Assembly (NCBI GenBank): GCA_963971405.1
Contig: OZ020488.1
Location: 42,080,888-42,144,887 of the forward strand
Source: Psococerastis gibbosa
Lineage: Eukaryota > Arthropoda > Insecta > Psocodea > Psocidae
Reading direction: 5' to 3'
DNA: 64,000 bases
The notes below the pieces were generated by a model that ran no database searches, had not been told where the DNA came from, and saw only the letters and a program-made list of their open reading frames with translations. Positions 46,925 through 57,223 of this stretch are shown in pieces (positions within the stretch are counted from its first letter, which is position 1; each line of letters starts with the position of its first letter). Position numbers and translations under genes: made by a program.

Positions 46925-47459
46925 GTGAGTTGCGTACTTCGAGCTTAAATAAAAGAAAAAGAAATAATTCTTACTAAAAATAGTGAATTAGCCGTATTGC
47001 CCGCAAAATAGCCTACTTGTAATACTAGAATCAAACTCATCAATACAATTCTAGCATTTATTCTGTGATAATTATTTTAAAAAATACAACAATATTATTA
47101 GTATAAAAATTATAATTATTTTAAAGTGTTTTAATTTTATACATTGGCGCGGATATACACCTATTAGTTTGGACCTATATGATAATGACGCTTCCAGAGG
47201 CCAGTTCCGTGGGAGCTCCGCCACCAGCTTGCGCGGTTAGGGATCGGGAACAACTCATGCTTAGCTTGGGGATGTCATAACTTACGAACGAACTCATTGC
47301 CAAACACCATGGCATGCCAGACAGACGGGCAGTTACAAGGTATTTTTTATGATTTTAGCGGGTTTGTCTGTTTGGTACTAACTTCCTGGTGAGTGCATGT
47401 TGGTAAAGGCGGGGCTTAGTCGATGACGTCACTTGGACTCGAAATATAGGCTTTCCATA
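46925..47459. other. Non-coding, nothing recognised
   Basis: No gene seen between the MITE and the BEL/Pao element. Confidence 0.4.
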
Positions 47460-47464
47460 GGTAT

Positions 47465-47696
47465 TGTAAAAAACTATACGTAGCTTTTTTATATTTTTAT
47501 ATTTTGACCATTTCTACCTTTTTTCAACAACAAACAACCAAAAAAACATAGCAGAAGACCCACATCTCTAATCACCATGAATATATCATGTTATGAACCG
47601 ACACCCAATGAAATTCGGACCAATCAGGAGGCCTTAAAATTAGAGTAAATTACCCCGATGCAACCGCGCGTGTTTCAAAGTTCAAAATTCCCAACA
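47465..47696 (-). repeat. 3' LTR of BEL/Pao element
   Basis: 232 bp, identical to the 5' LTR except for one base. Preceded on the element strand by the purine-rich GGTGGGGAG. Confidence 0.95.
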
Positions 47697-47803
47697 CTCC
47701 CCACCGTGACACAGTCACAAACAATGAACAAATAAAGAAAGAACATTGACAACTGTCAACGTCAATATACAATATAGGAAACAAACCAAAACAAAACCTT
47801 ATC

Positions 47804-50800
47804 CTATAAATCAAGTCTGAGAGGTTTTTTAACACATCTACCTCTTCTGGTAATAATATCAGGATTGTATATAATCTCTTTAGACTCAGTTTCCACTTCA
47901 TCTAATTCACTACCACAGTTTTCCTTAATTATGTCAGAATTCAAAGTTTCCGTACAGACAGCGGACAAATTTCTATAGTTCACTCCTTCTAATAAATACA
48001 GTTTTTGAAAAGGTCTAATTAATTCTTCATTGGAGGTCTTCACTTTTGCAACTCGGTCCGCTCCGTCTCTACCTGTAAAAATATCTACAACACGACCTAG
48101 AGGCCATTTTATTCGTTTTAAACCATCGCAATGAATAAGTACAACATCACCTATTAAAATAGGTCTTTCCATAGTTTCCTTTCCTCGATGTACCAATAGA
48201 TTTAGGTAATCCTTTTGAAACCGCTCTTTGATTTGTTTTCTGACTCTGTGAACATATTCAATTCTTTTAGTATAATACCTTTCATCAATAACATCTAAAG
48301 TGTCAGAGGCATCACCAGGTTGATGTATAAACATTGCTGGAGTTAAAGCTGTAAAATCATCCGTTGTCCCTGAAACATACGTTAAAGGTCTTGAGTTAAT
48401 GACACGCTCTGTATCACAGAAGACTGTGTACAGTTCCTCCACTGTGAGACAAGCTTTACCAACGTTTCTAAATAACAATTCTTTTATCAACCGAATTAGA
48501 CGCTCACAGATTCCATTGTACCAAGGTGATTTTGGCGGATGTGTACGCCACTCTATTTGCTTATCACTACAGTGATCTTGTATTTTGATCCAATCAATTG
48601 AGTCAAGAATATTTTTAAATCCAACAAAGTTGGTTCCGTTGTCTGAAGATAAGACTCGAACATTGCCTCTTCTGGAAATAAACCGTCTCAATGCCATGAT
48701 GAAACATTCAGTTGACAACGACGTCACAATATCAAGATGCACAGCCCTATATACCGCGCAAGTAAATAAAACTCCCCAACATTTGTTGCCGTCTTTAAGT
48801 ATTAGTGGTCCGAACAAATCTACTCCAGAATGCTGAAAAACAGACAGACCAATATCTACTCTATTATCAGGGAGTGGAGCTTTTCGAGCCACCCCTGCTT
48901 TAGCAAAAAAACGTTTACAATGAACACAATCCCTCACAACATTTTTTACAACATACCTTCCTTGTATGATCCAATATTTTTCACGTAACTTAGTAAGAGT
49001 AGTACCGACACCAGCATGTCCCATATTAGCATGTACATACTCTACCAATCTAATGACTAAAAAATTATAACGAAGTAATACCAACAAAGCACTATTAAAG
49101 GTATTATTTCGAGCCTCAACTCTTAGGATTCCATTTTCGTCGTTCTGTACCTGAATCCCTTTTAATTTAGACGTATCTATTTCGCTTTGTGCTGACTTGA
49201 TTAATAATAATTCGGCTGTCTCAAGTTCAGCAGCTGTTAAAGGAGACGGTTCTCCTTTTGTTTCTATATTAACAGGCAGATTTCTGATTATTCTAGTATA
49301 TCTTACAATCCACGCACATATGCGGACAATTTTTAAAAAACTAGAATACTTTTCAAAATTGTTAAGAAAGCTCTCCTGATTTGTTGTAGAGATCAGATTA
49401 GTGACTTTTGTTTTGCACTCTGCTAAGCATTCATCAGTTAAATTGATTTTTGTATGAGGCCATGTATTAGGAGGTTGTTTTAACCATAAAGGCCCTTCCC
49501 ACCACTTGGTTTGTAACAAAGTTTTAAAATTGCATCCTCGACTGGGGAGATCAGCCGGATTCTTTGTTCCAGATACGTGACGCCAATTCTCTATTTTGCT
49601 TCCATTTCTAATTTCTTTCACCCTGTTACCAACAAACGTTCCCCAAGGCTCCGAATGAGTTATCCACCCTAAGGCAATCATTGAATCACTCCAAAAATAG
49701 ACTTCCACATTTTCATTAAAAATGGAGCGAATACTCTTCCAACACCTGACTCCTAAGCATGCAGCCAACAATTCTAAACGTGGTATGGTTGTAGGTGTAA
49801 TAGGTGCCACGCGAGATTTACCTACAATTAATTGCACAGTGACGTGATTGTCTATAACTTGTCGTACAAAAATAGCTACTCCCATGGCTGTAATACTAGC
49901 GTCACAAAACACGTGTCCTGTTATTTCTCCAGTGTTAAAATTTTCTGCAATAATTCGTCTCGGAAAACGACATTCTTCAATTAAATTAGTATGTTCATAC
50001 CAGTTACGAAATCTTTCTCCTAACTCTGCTGGTAGCACTTCGTCCCATTCAATTTTTCTCTTCCAAGCTTCCTGTAGAATTAATTTGGGCTCCAAAAGTG
50101 CCGCACATAAATGACCCGTCACATCAAAAACTTGACCAACCACTGACAATAACTTTCTTTTGGTAATTTCTTCGTCTGTATTGATGTTAGTTGGAAACCC
50201 CTTGCAATATAATTCATCTTTTTCTGTGTTCCACATCAAACCTAACACAGAAACTTCTCCCTTTTGAAAACCAGGGGCATTTGAAGTCCATTTTGTTAAC
50301 TCAAATCCTCCTGCTGACAGAATGTCTTGAGCTTCGCCTTTACATTGTAGCCATTCTGATTCATTATTAAAACTGTCAACATAATCGTCAACGTAAAATC
50401 CATCAATTAACTTATCACGTGTATAAGCAAACTGTTTCCACTCAGACTTTCTCAGATGATGGTTTAAAGTCGCATTCAGTAAGAACGGACTGGAAGAAAT
50501 CCCAAATACGACTCTGCAGTGTCTGTAAACCATCATTTCCTTATTTTTTATATCAAACCATAGAAAGCGCACTACATCTCTATCTTTCTCATCAAGAACA
50601 ATCATCTGAAAAGCTTGTCTTATATCACTAGTAGCAGCTATTTTGCCTTCCCTAAATTTACCTAGAATTGTAGGGATTCTCTTGATCAAGTTGGGTCCCG
50701 TATGAAGACAGTCATTGAGAGACGGATGCCCAGGTTTCTTTGTCGAGGCGTCGAATACCGGCCTAATTTTTGTAGTTTCCCTATCTAATTTTATAACTGG

Positions 50801-53011
50801 TCTATGAGGCAAATAATGACATTTTGATTCCCAATCGTTTAAACACGACACTTTTTCAATAATTCCCTCCTTCTCCCATTTTTTAAACACGTTATCATAA
50901 TCCATTACTAAGTTATCTTTCTCAAGTTTTTTGTATACATTACCCAGTCTTTGTTTGGCTATCTCATAATTTTCGGGTAGAACAGGGTGTCCTTCTTTCC
51001 AAGGTAACTCCACCTGGTATTTCTTCTCTTTATTCATGATGATAGAATTCTCAAAGTGTATCATGACATTTTCAATTTCTTCTTCCTTGTTACTTGCTTT
51101 TACTGGTTCCGATATACCTAATGTGTCCAAGTCCCACAGCTTTGTTTCTGTGACACTTAACATACTTAAAGACATCATATTAAAACACTTTCTACCAGTA
51201 CCTAACACACACCAACCTATTTTAGTTTCAATGGCGCTTAAACCATTTTTCATTATTTCCATACGCCCTGTAAGTAAACTTCCAATTAAATCTGCTCCAA
51301 TCAACATGTCTATTTGCGGAGTCCCTTCTCCAACATCTGATAAAATAATACCTTTATTATGAAGCTCCTTCAAGGCATCCGCTTCCTTTGAACGAGAGAG
51401 ACGTGGTAGATCTGCAAAAATAATTCCTTGATCAAACACACGAACCTTTACTGAATCGCCACCTGTAACACTTTCAATTTTTAAATCATATACCATGTGT
51501 TCAGTAGCTTCAGATTCCTTTCCCCCGAATAATCCATGAATCAGTGTCTCCTTTCCAATAGGTTTCACCTGTAACTCATTTAACAAACTCTTTAGAACAT
51601 AAGAATGATTACTGCCATCATCCAAAACTACTCTTATTATTTTTGAGCCTTCAATTCTGACTTTAAGCGTTTTAAGATAAACAGAAGACACCAACGAATT
51701 TGACAAAAGATTAGATGTCTTTTTATCTTGCACTTCCCTTTCTTTATTTACACGTTCCGGAAACGCATCTTTTCCCCTTTTACAAATCAATGAAAGATGT
51801 GAACGGCTTTTACAATTAGAGCAGGAAACTGAGACTTCACAATTCTTTACTTTATGTCCTGGTTTCAAGCATCTAAAACAAGCGTTTTCCTCCTTAACAT
51901 ACTCGTATCTTTCACTTAATGACATTTTTAAAGCCTTATAACAATTATTAGATTCATGATTGTGCATTTGGCAAAAAATACAACCAATCTTTTTGGGTGC
52001 GTTATTTAACAACAAAGTCGTCGTACTCATTTTGGGTTTTGCAACAAATCTTTGAGCCATTTCGACTCTTTCTTTGCTCCTCACCTCTTCTTTAAGAAAT
52101 TCCATCATTTCTTTTAAAGGGTTACATTCAATTAAACTTACACTTTCCATACTTTGACTTAGATTAAGAGATCGATGTCTCAGACGATGTCGCTTCCAAT
52201 TAATTAAAATTTCCTCGGGTAAGCAACTCTCCACTAAAGGGTACAACATGAACGAACATTTTTCTAGCGTCATGCCTAGAGTCTCTAAAACCATTAAATT
52301 CCTAGTCAACTCATCGTACAATTGCTCTAAAACATTTTGTCTGGAGGTGACTAACTTTAAAATATTCCTCGTATACACTTCAATCAGTAGTTCTTCTCTG
52401 CCAAACCTATTTCTTAATTGTTCAACAGCTTTTTCAAAATGGTCAGTATCTGTAGGATATATAGAAATCATTGTCTTTGCTTTAGAATTATCATCCAAAG
52501 ACATTAAAAGATATTGATACTTATCGTTTACACTTAAATTCCTATCCTCGTAAATTCTTCTATACTGCGACCAAAAAGGCAGCCAGTTTTGAGGGGAAAG
52601 ATCAAATGATTGTAACTCCAGCTTCGGTAGCTTGTAGCCTCCACATTTCCCAGGCTTCTCTCTTCTCTTCGCCTCATTGTACTCTTCTCCATCCCTTTGT
52701 CCGAATTCAGCCTCTTCATTTTTCTTAATATGTTCTTCATACCGACAATTCATTTCGAGTAGTTTGTCAAGATATTCTTCTTGTAGTACAGTTTCATATT
52801 CATAATCCCCGGCTTCTCCAGTTTCCAAACTATTCATAATTTCCTTGTGTAAAAGGTTCATCTTTTCCATTTTAGCATTCAAACCTTGGATTTGACTTTT
52901 AATTTCATAGCTTCTCCCACCGTCTTCAAGTAACGTATTCAGTTTGTTGCACGCTTTTGTAAAACTAATCTTAGAACGTATTCCTTTTCGTTCTGCTTTT
53001 AACTTTTCCAT
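47804..53011 (-). CDS. BEL/Pao Gag-Pol polyprotein
   Basis: 1735 residues in one frame with no stops. In order: an N-terminal coiled, charged region; a Gag domain of the DUF1759 type (about 125-280, with LPKLELQSFD and FWSQYRRIYE); three Cys-rich zinc knuckles (340-407, CIFC, CFRC, CSNC); an aspartic protease (LDDGSNHS near 461, IGADLIG further on; DDG replaces the usual D-T/S-G); reverse transcriptase (IRPVFDAST near 745, catalytic YVDD near 872); RNase H (FCDAS near 1033, FWSDS near 1100); an integrase with HH-CC zinc finger (from about 1325), catalytic Asp in GVDLFGPL, Asp in SSDNGTNF and Glu in NGICERL about 45 residues later; and a C-terminal DUF5641-type domain (about 1600-1660). It makes particle, protease, RT and integrase for its own transposition. 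No envelope frame is present. Confidence 0.96.
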   Translation of the reverse strand: MEKLKAERKGIRSKISFTKACNKLNTLLEDGGRSYEIKSQIQGLNAKMEKMNLLHKEIMNSLETGEAGDYEYETVLQEEYLDKLLEMNCRYEEHIKKNEEAEFGQRDGEEYNEAKRREKPGKCGGYKLPKLELQSFDLSPQNWLPFWSQYRRIYEDRNLSVNDKYQYLLMSLDDNSKAKTMISIYPTDTDHFEKAVEQLRNRFGREELLIEVYTRNILKLVTSRQNVLEQLYDELTRNLMVLETLGMTLEKCSFMLYPLVESCLPEEILINWKRHRLRHRSLNLSQSMESVSLIECNPLKEMMEFLKEEVRSKERVEMAQRFVAKPKMSTTTLLLNNAPKKIGCIFCQMHNHESNNCYKALKMSLSERYEYVKEENACFRCLKPGHKVKNCEVSVSCSNCKSRSHLSLICKRGKDAFPERVNKEREVQDKKTSNLLSNSLVSSVYLKTLKVRIEGSKIIRVVLDDGSNHSYVLKSLLNELQVKPIGKETLIHGLFGGKESEATEHMVYDLKIESVTGGDSVKVRVFDQGIIFADLPRLSRSKEADALKELHNKGIILSDVGEGTPQIDMLIGADLIGSLLTGRMEIMKNGLSAIETKIGWCVLGTGRKCFNMMSLSMLSVTETKLWDLDTLGISEPVKASNKEEEIENVMIHFENSIIMNKEKKYQVELPWKEGHPVLPENYEIAKQRLGNVYKKLEKDNLVMDYDNVFKKWEKEGIIEKVSCLNDWESKCHYLPHRPVIKLDRETTKIRPVFDASTKKPGHPSLNDCLHTGPNLIKRIPTILGKFREGKIAATSDIRQAFQMIVLDEKDRDVVRFLWFDIKNKEMMVYRHCRVVFGISSSPFLLNATLNHHLRKSEWKQFAYTRDKLIDGFYVDDYVDSFNNESEWLQCKGEAQDILSAGGFELTKWTSNAPGFQKGEVSVLGLMWNTEKDELYCKGFPTNINTDEEITKRKLLSVVGQVFDVTGHLCAALLEPKLILQEAWKRKIEWDEVLPAELGERFRNWYEHTNLIEECRFPRRIIAENFNTGEITGHVFCDASITAMGVAIFVRQVIDNHVTVQLIVGKSRVAPITPTTIPRLELLAACLGVRCWKSIRSIFNENVEVYFWSDSMIALGWITHSEPWGTFVGNRVKEIRNGSKIENWRHVSGTKNPADLPSRGCNFKTLLQTKWWEGPLWLKQPPNTWPHTKINLTDECLAECKTKVTNLISTTNQESFLNNFEKYSSFLKIVRICAWIVRYTRIIRNLPVNIETKGEPSPLTAAELETAELLLIKSAQSEIDTSKLKGIQVQNDENGILRVEARNNTFNSALLVLLRYNFLVIRLVEYVHANMGHAGVGTTLTKLREKYWIIQGRYVVKNVVRDCVHCKRFFAKAGVARKAPLPDNRVDIGLSVFQHSGVDLFGPLILKDGNKCWGVLFTCAVYRAVHLDIVTSLSTECFIMALRRFISRRGNVRVLSSDNGTNFVGFKNILDSIDWIKIQDHCSDKQIEWRTHPPKSPWYNGICERLIRLIKELLFRNVGKACLTVEELYTVFCDTERVINSRPLTYVSGTTDDFTALTPAMFIHQPGDASDTLDVIDERYYTKRIEYVHRVRKQIKERFQKDYLNLLVHRGKETMERPILIGDVVLIHCDGLKRIKWPLGRVVDIFTGRDGADRVAKVKTSNEELIRPFQKLYLLEGVNYRNLSAVCTETLNSDIIKENCGSELDEVETESKEIIYNPDIITRRGRCVKKPLRLDL

Positions 53012-53031
53012 TTTGCAAGAAGTCCTGTCAC

Positions 53032-53263
53032 TGTAAAAAACTATACGTAGCTTTTTTATATTTTTATATTTTGACCATTTCTACCTTTTTTCAACAACAA
53101 ACAACCAAAAAAACATAGCAGAAGACCCACATCTCTAATCACCATGAATATATCATGTTATGAACCGACACCCCATGAAATTCGGACCAATCAGGAGGCC
53201 TTAAAATTAGAGTAAATTACCCCGATGCAACCGCGCGTGTTTCAAAGTTCAAAATTCCCAACA
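53032..53263 (-). repeat. 5' LTR of BEL/Pao element
   Basis: 232 bp. On the element strand it starts TGTTGGGAATTTTGAA and ends TTTTTTACA. It should carry the promoter; it is A/T-rich near its end but I could not assign a TATA box. Confidence 0.95.
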
Positions 53264-53268
53264 GGTAT

Positions 53269-53765
53269 AGTACGGTACCTAATATAATATATATAATTTA
53301 GTATAGAAAATGCATGACTCATGCTAATATCTATATCCTCTAATTTCGGTTATTACGTGGAGGTTACCTCTTCAACCAAAGTTAATTTAATGACAGTGTT
53401 ATATAAGGCGTATTTTGTTACACGAATTCGAATTTGGATTACTGGATTTGGTGCATTTTGTTACCAAAGGGGGCGGAGCGTATTAAATGTTCGATTCTTA
53501 ACCCGGATTAGAGAACAGGATTAGTATTATGTATTCAATAATATTTAATCTTGGTCGGGAGGTAGATCAGATATTCATTTTTTTTTCTGATAAGTTTTTT
53601 TAGTTTTGCCACGATTTTGGCTTACAAAAATTTCTTTACGCTAGGCTGACATCTTGGATTTGTGATGACTATCGTGTTAATGGTTAATATTATGCTGTTG
53701 GTGTGACTTTTTATAGGGTTTATTTTTTAAAATGTAACTGCAAAGGCTTTCGCGCCCAGAGTCAT
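53269..53765. other. Non-coding, nothing recognised
   Basis: No gene or repeat match seen. Confidence 0.4.
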
Positions 53766-53867
53766 ATAAAGAATCAGTAGAAAATGGGCTGATGGTCCAT
53801 AGTCGATATGAAAGTCAACTTTCAAATCAACCACGGCCCATCAGCCCAATTTCTACTGGTTCTTTAT
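53766..53867. mobile_element. Short foldback MITE
   Basis: ATAAAGAATCAGTAGAAAAT and GGGCTGATGG pair with CCATCAGCCC and ATTTCTACTGGTTCTTTAT, giving arms of about 31 bases with two or three mismatches. The end motif GAATCAGTAGAA is shared with 33055. Confidence 0.7.
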
Positions 53868-54180
53868 TTCTTTTAGTTAGTTGTTTTAAGTTATTTTTTA
53901 TAATGGGTGATGTTGATATCATTTGTTTTCTTCAAATTTTGGATTGGCGCCTTTCATTTGAATTCATGTCTACTGCTTAGAATATAATATTTGAATATCG
54001 CAATACGCTCATTTTGTTGCATTTTTTTGCTTCTTTTCCTCCTGTTCCCTGATTGGTCCAACTTCTAATACGGATTTGTGTTCAAATGTAAAATATTCGT
54101 GTAACAAAATACGCCTATACACCATATAATATTTCAATATACAGTATGTGCAAAGCATTACCTTTTATGGCATTGTGTTA

Positions 54181-54247
54181 GGCGCTTATTCGACCTACGT
54201 CAATACCACATTTACTATTGACTATTGACGTAGGTGGAATAGGTGCC
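54181..54247. mobile_element. Miniature foldback related to Harbinger-like MITEs
   Basis: 67 bp with ends GGCGCTTATTCGACCTACGT and the near inverse ACGTAGGTGGAATAGGTGCC. TTA before and TAA after. Confidence 0.65.
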
Positions 54248-54373
54248 TAAGCTCACAGACTTGTTCGGTTAGATAGTTGTGTAGCTGTGCTAACCTGTCT
54301 AACATAACGAATCATGTCAATTCGAGAATATAAGTACCGGGAGAGGATATACCTATGCATCAACTGTTCTTGT

Positions 54374-54440
54374 CGGGGCTTTTGGCCCAGTGGTTAAGTT
54401 AGGCGTAGATCGTGGGTTCGAATCCCGCCAAGCCCAGTTT
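54374..54440 (+). repeat. tRNA-like sequence F copy 2
   Basis: GGGCTT and AAGCCC can pair as an acceptor stem. GGCCCAGTGGTTAAG is A-box-like and GGGTTCGAATCCC is a B-box T-arm. The total is about 62 bases, too short for a normal anticodon arm. Read as a tRNA pseudogene or SINE head. Confidence 0.55.
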
Positions 54441-55805
54441 TTCTATATTCTCTAATTTCGGTTGACATTATGTAAGTTAATAAGCCTAGTTATAATTACT
54501 TTGTGAGCCATTAATGTGAATCGAGACGTGTGAAATTTCTTCATGAGACACTTGTTTACCATTAAGGCCAAGCCGGAGGGGGTCACGTGACTGGCCTGGA
54601 AATGTCTTTGCAGGGGGTTCGTAATAAATATATGTTTTAAACCGCAGGGGAGTAGTAAAAATCGATAGAAGGGTATAGTATACGCGTAGACATGCTTACA
54701 CTATTGACTGAACCAAAAATTACACTTACATTTGGTCTAAAATTTGTGCAGGAAGAAATTAAGAACATACCTTTTAGAACATTTTTACGTGCCCCACAGG
54801 GAAGAAAAACCTCCACCGTTTGTAATGAAATGCACTACAGTCAGAAGCTCAACACTTAATTTGACAGTAAAGCGCCAGAAATAGGTAAAACTGCAATTAT
54901 TTGAAATAATACAAGTCAAATACGGAACAGGTACGTGACGCGGGGCTTTGTTTATAAAATGGATATTCAACCATCCCGTGGCTGGAGACCGTTATATATA
55001 TGGCTGCTACTGTAGCCTGCACAAGATAAGTTCGCAATTCGACAGGGAAATAGCCTGCACAAGCTAATTACTAAACTACAGAGCTTTTGACTGGGTCCAG
55101 GTATCCGCTTTGCTATGCTGCGATGTGTAAGACTTCGATATTTTTTGCGTTGGTACTTATCTCTGATAGTTGGCTTATGGTTAACGGGTGCCTCGTAAAG
55201 CATATTATGGCTCCCGGCCCTCCAGTTCTATTATATTTCTATGTATTCAACGCTCAAGGTCACAACCCTCCGGCTTGGCCTTAAACTACTATTGTGGTAA
55301 GGGTGTAGTGTCGTTTTAATTGATCAAATATTAATGAAGTCGAGGGTGTTGGATATTTATTTTTTGAATTGCACTTAGTTGACTGCTGCTCGGTGGAATA
55401 TTAATGTTTTTGATTTGTAATGCAACATTTGAAGAATAGCGATTACGAAAAAGCATTTATTAATTTGTTTAAGTGAGGCCCTCACACAGGAAAAAAAGCA
55501 TAGGGTGTGTTTCCGCAATGCCCTGGGGCCTGGGTGCAATTTTAGTTTATTTGTTCAAAAACCAAATTTACATATTGTAAGGAGGTTGAGAAGTGTCCCT
55601 GGCATGCTTAAAATAAACTAAAATGCCTTTACCCTGCCAAACTATAAATAAATCTTACCTTCTAACAAACGCTGCTCGTTCCTAAAACTGCCAAAATAAA
55701 AATTACCTTTAAATAAACGCACACAGAAACATGTCAGGGAGTGACAGTCCCGGACTGTCATATGACTCTCTACAATAATTGTATTTTTGGTGTTTGATTT
55801 TTAAG
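54441..55805. other. Non-coding, nothing recognised
   Basis: AT-rich. Small open frames only, none with domain or splice support. Confidence 0.4.
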
Positions 55806-55977
55806 AGGTTAATCACGTAAAAAATTTAATGAATGTATCCGATTAACCTCTCTAATCGCCTCACTAAGTAGCCTAATGGGTACATGTGTCGAGTTACGAC
55901 ACTTCTCCGATGGCAAGGTGTGTAGAGACTCGCAGACGGCACAATTATAAGCACACTACCACCTTGACACTGCTATG
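55806..55977 (-). repeat. SINE-A copy 9, inverted
   Basis: The minus strand matches the family over its length, including AAGTGTCGTAACTCGACACA and GAGGTTAATCGGATACATTC. It is the only copy in this orientation. Confidence 0.8.
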
Positions 55978-57028
55978 TGTTATCAGAATTTACGTGTAGT
56001 CGCCCATTAGAAACGCATTGGGCATATACAACATTGGCACTCCAACCAATAGGAAGCATTCTTCTGAGACGTAATCCTGGAATGGTCTATCTATAGTGAC
56101 CGAGTGACGTCACACGACATGTGGACATAGTACATTAGTACGCGCAGGCGCAGCACCGGCGCACCGCAAGCCGTAGGCAGAACAGGAGATAGATTGATAG
56201 ATACTGTTTTTTTGGCAATGTCCTTGGGCTTGGTCCCTACTCCCTTGGAGAGTTGGCGACTGGACTGAACATTTAGCATATTCTTAGTTCTTACCATCTT
56301 ACGTCAGTGAGTCATCTACAATGGACTGGAGTTGCCTAAATTTGGCATCTGGGAAAATGGCAGTGGACGGGTTGAATAGGTCTTTTAAAAACAAACAAGT
56401 AAGTGTTTTAAACCAATTTTGTTTCAGTTCTAAAATATAGTGCTTAATAAATTTATATTTCAGGAATTGTATCAATTTTATGACACATGAACTAATTTTA
56501 AATTTAATAATAGACCTAAGCATGTCAAGGTCGAATACTATTTTCTTTGTTCGCTAAATGCGCTCTCTGAAGATTATACCAGAAAAAAGGCCTGAAGGGA
56601 TGGCATTAGGCCTATAGTCGGCTACCTAATTACACCAAATGAATAGGTGAGAAGGCACTATTATAGTATTGATTGATTGATTGGTTCTAAACTGAATATG
56701 GGATTCCACGTATGGGGCGATATTTTAACTTCAAGAGGGCGTCGACCATATGTTTCGTAGAACATACTATGCTCCAGTTGAATTTCGTTTTGAATTCTTA
56801 TGCTTTATTGCCAGCATTATAAATTTTGAAAGAGTAAAAAATAGTCCTAATCCGATGGCAGAAGTTGCCTCGACCCCTTTCTAAAAAAAGGCATTTTGAC
56901 TTCTCAACATATATGTAATCATTACGGGTATTTAATCTTTTTACTCTAATGCAGTTGATTAAATTACTATACAACACATTTCAACCAATTAAAAAAAAAA
57001 AAAAAACCTGCCTATCTAAAAGATATAA
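55978..57028. other. Non-coding, nothing recognised
   Basis: No supported gene or repeat. Confidence 0.4.
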
Positions 57029-57223
57029 GGCGCCCATTCCACCGACTGGCTAGGGCTATTTACAAAAACGGTGACGTGGTAGCAGACATTCAAGACTCAG
57101 GTGGCGTTTCCACCGACCTTTTCTGCAATGAGAGGTCGGTGGAATACCCGCCTAGGTCTTGAATGTCTGCTACCACGCCAATGTCTTTGCTTTCTGTAAT
57201 GAGAGGTTAGTGGAAACCCCGCC
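57029..57223. mobile_element. Harbinger-like MITE copy 3, rearranged
   Basis: Starts GGCGCCCATTCCACCGACTG and contains both arms with GTGGTAGCAGACATTCAAGA. The interior is largely deleted and the last 40 bases repeat the GAGAGGTYRGTGGAA motif. TAA before, TTA after. Confidence 0.75.

Larger units (their letters stand above)
47465..53263 (-). mobile_element. Complete BEL/Pao LTR retrotransposon
   Basis: Two 232-bp direct LTRs (TGT...ACA) bracket one Gag-Pol frame of 1735 codons. Flanks GGTAT at 47460-47464 and 53264-53268 form a perfect 5-bp target duplication. A purine tract GGTGGGGAG abuts the 3' LTR. The LTRs differ at only one position (47607 A against 53174 C), which with the intact frame indicates a recent insertion. 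Only about 20 bases separate the 5' LTR from the start codon. I cannot name a primer-binding site with confidence: no TGG follows the LTR, although GTGACAGGACTTC is there. Confidence 0.96.

Noticed and set aside
47697-47803. Envelope gene or extra frame downstream of BEL/Pao Gag-Pol
   Set aside because: Only about 107 bases lie between the stop and the 3' LTR, with no coding potential.
54374-54440. Functional tRNA gene
   Set aside because: About 62 bases, too short for a normal anticodon arm, with a half-matching relative at 13855.
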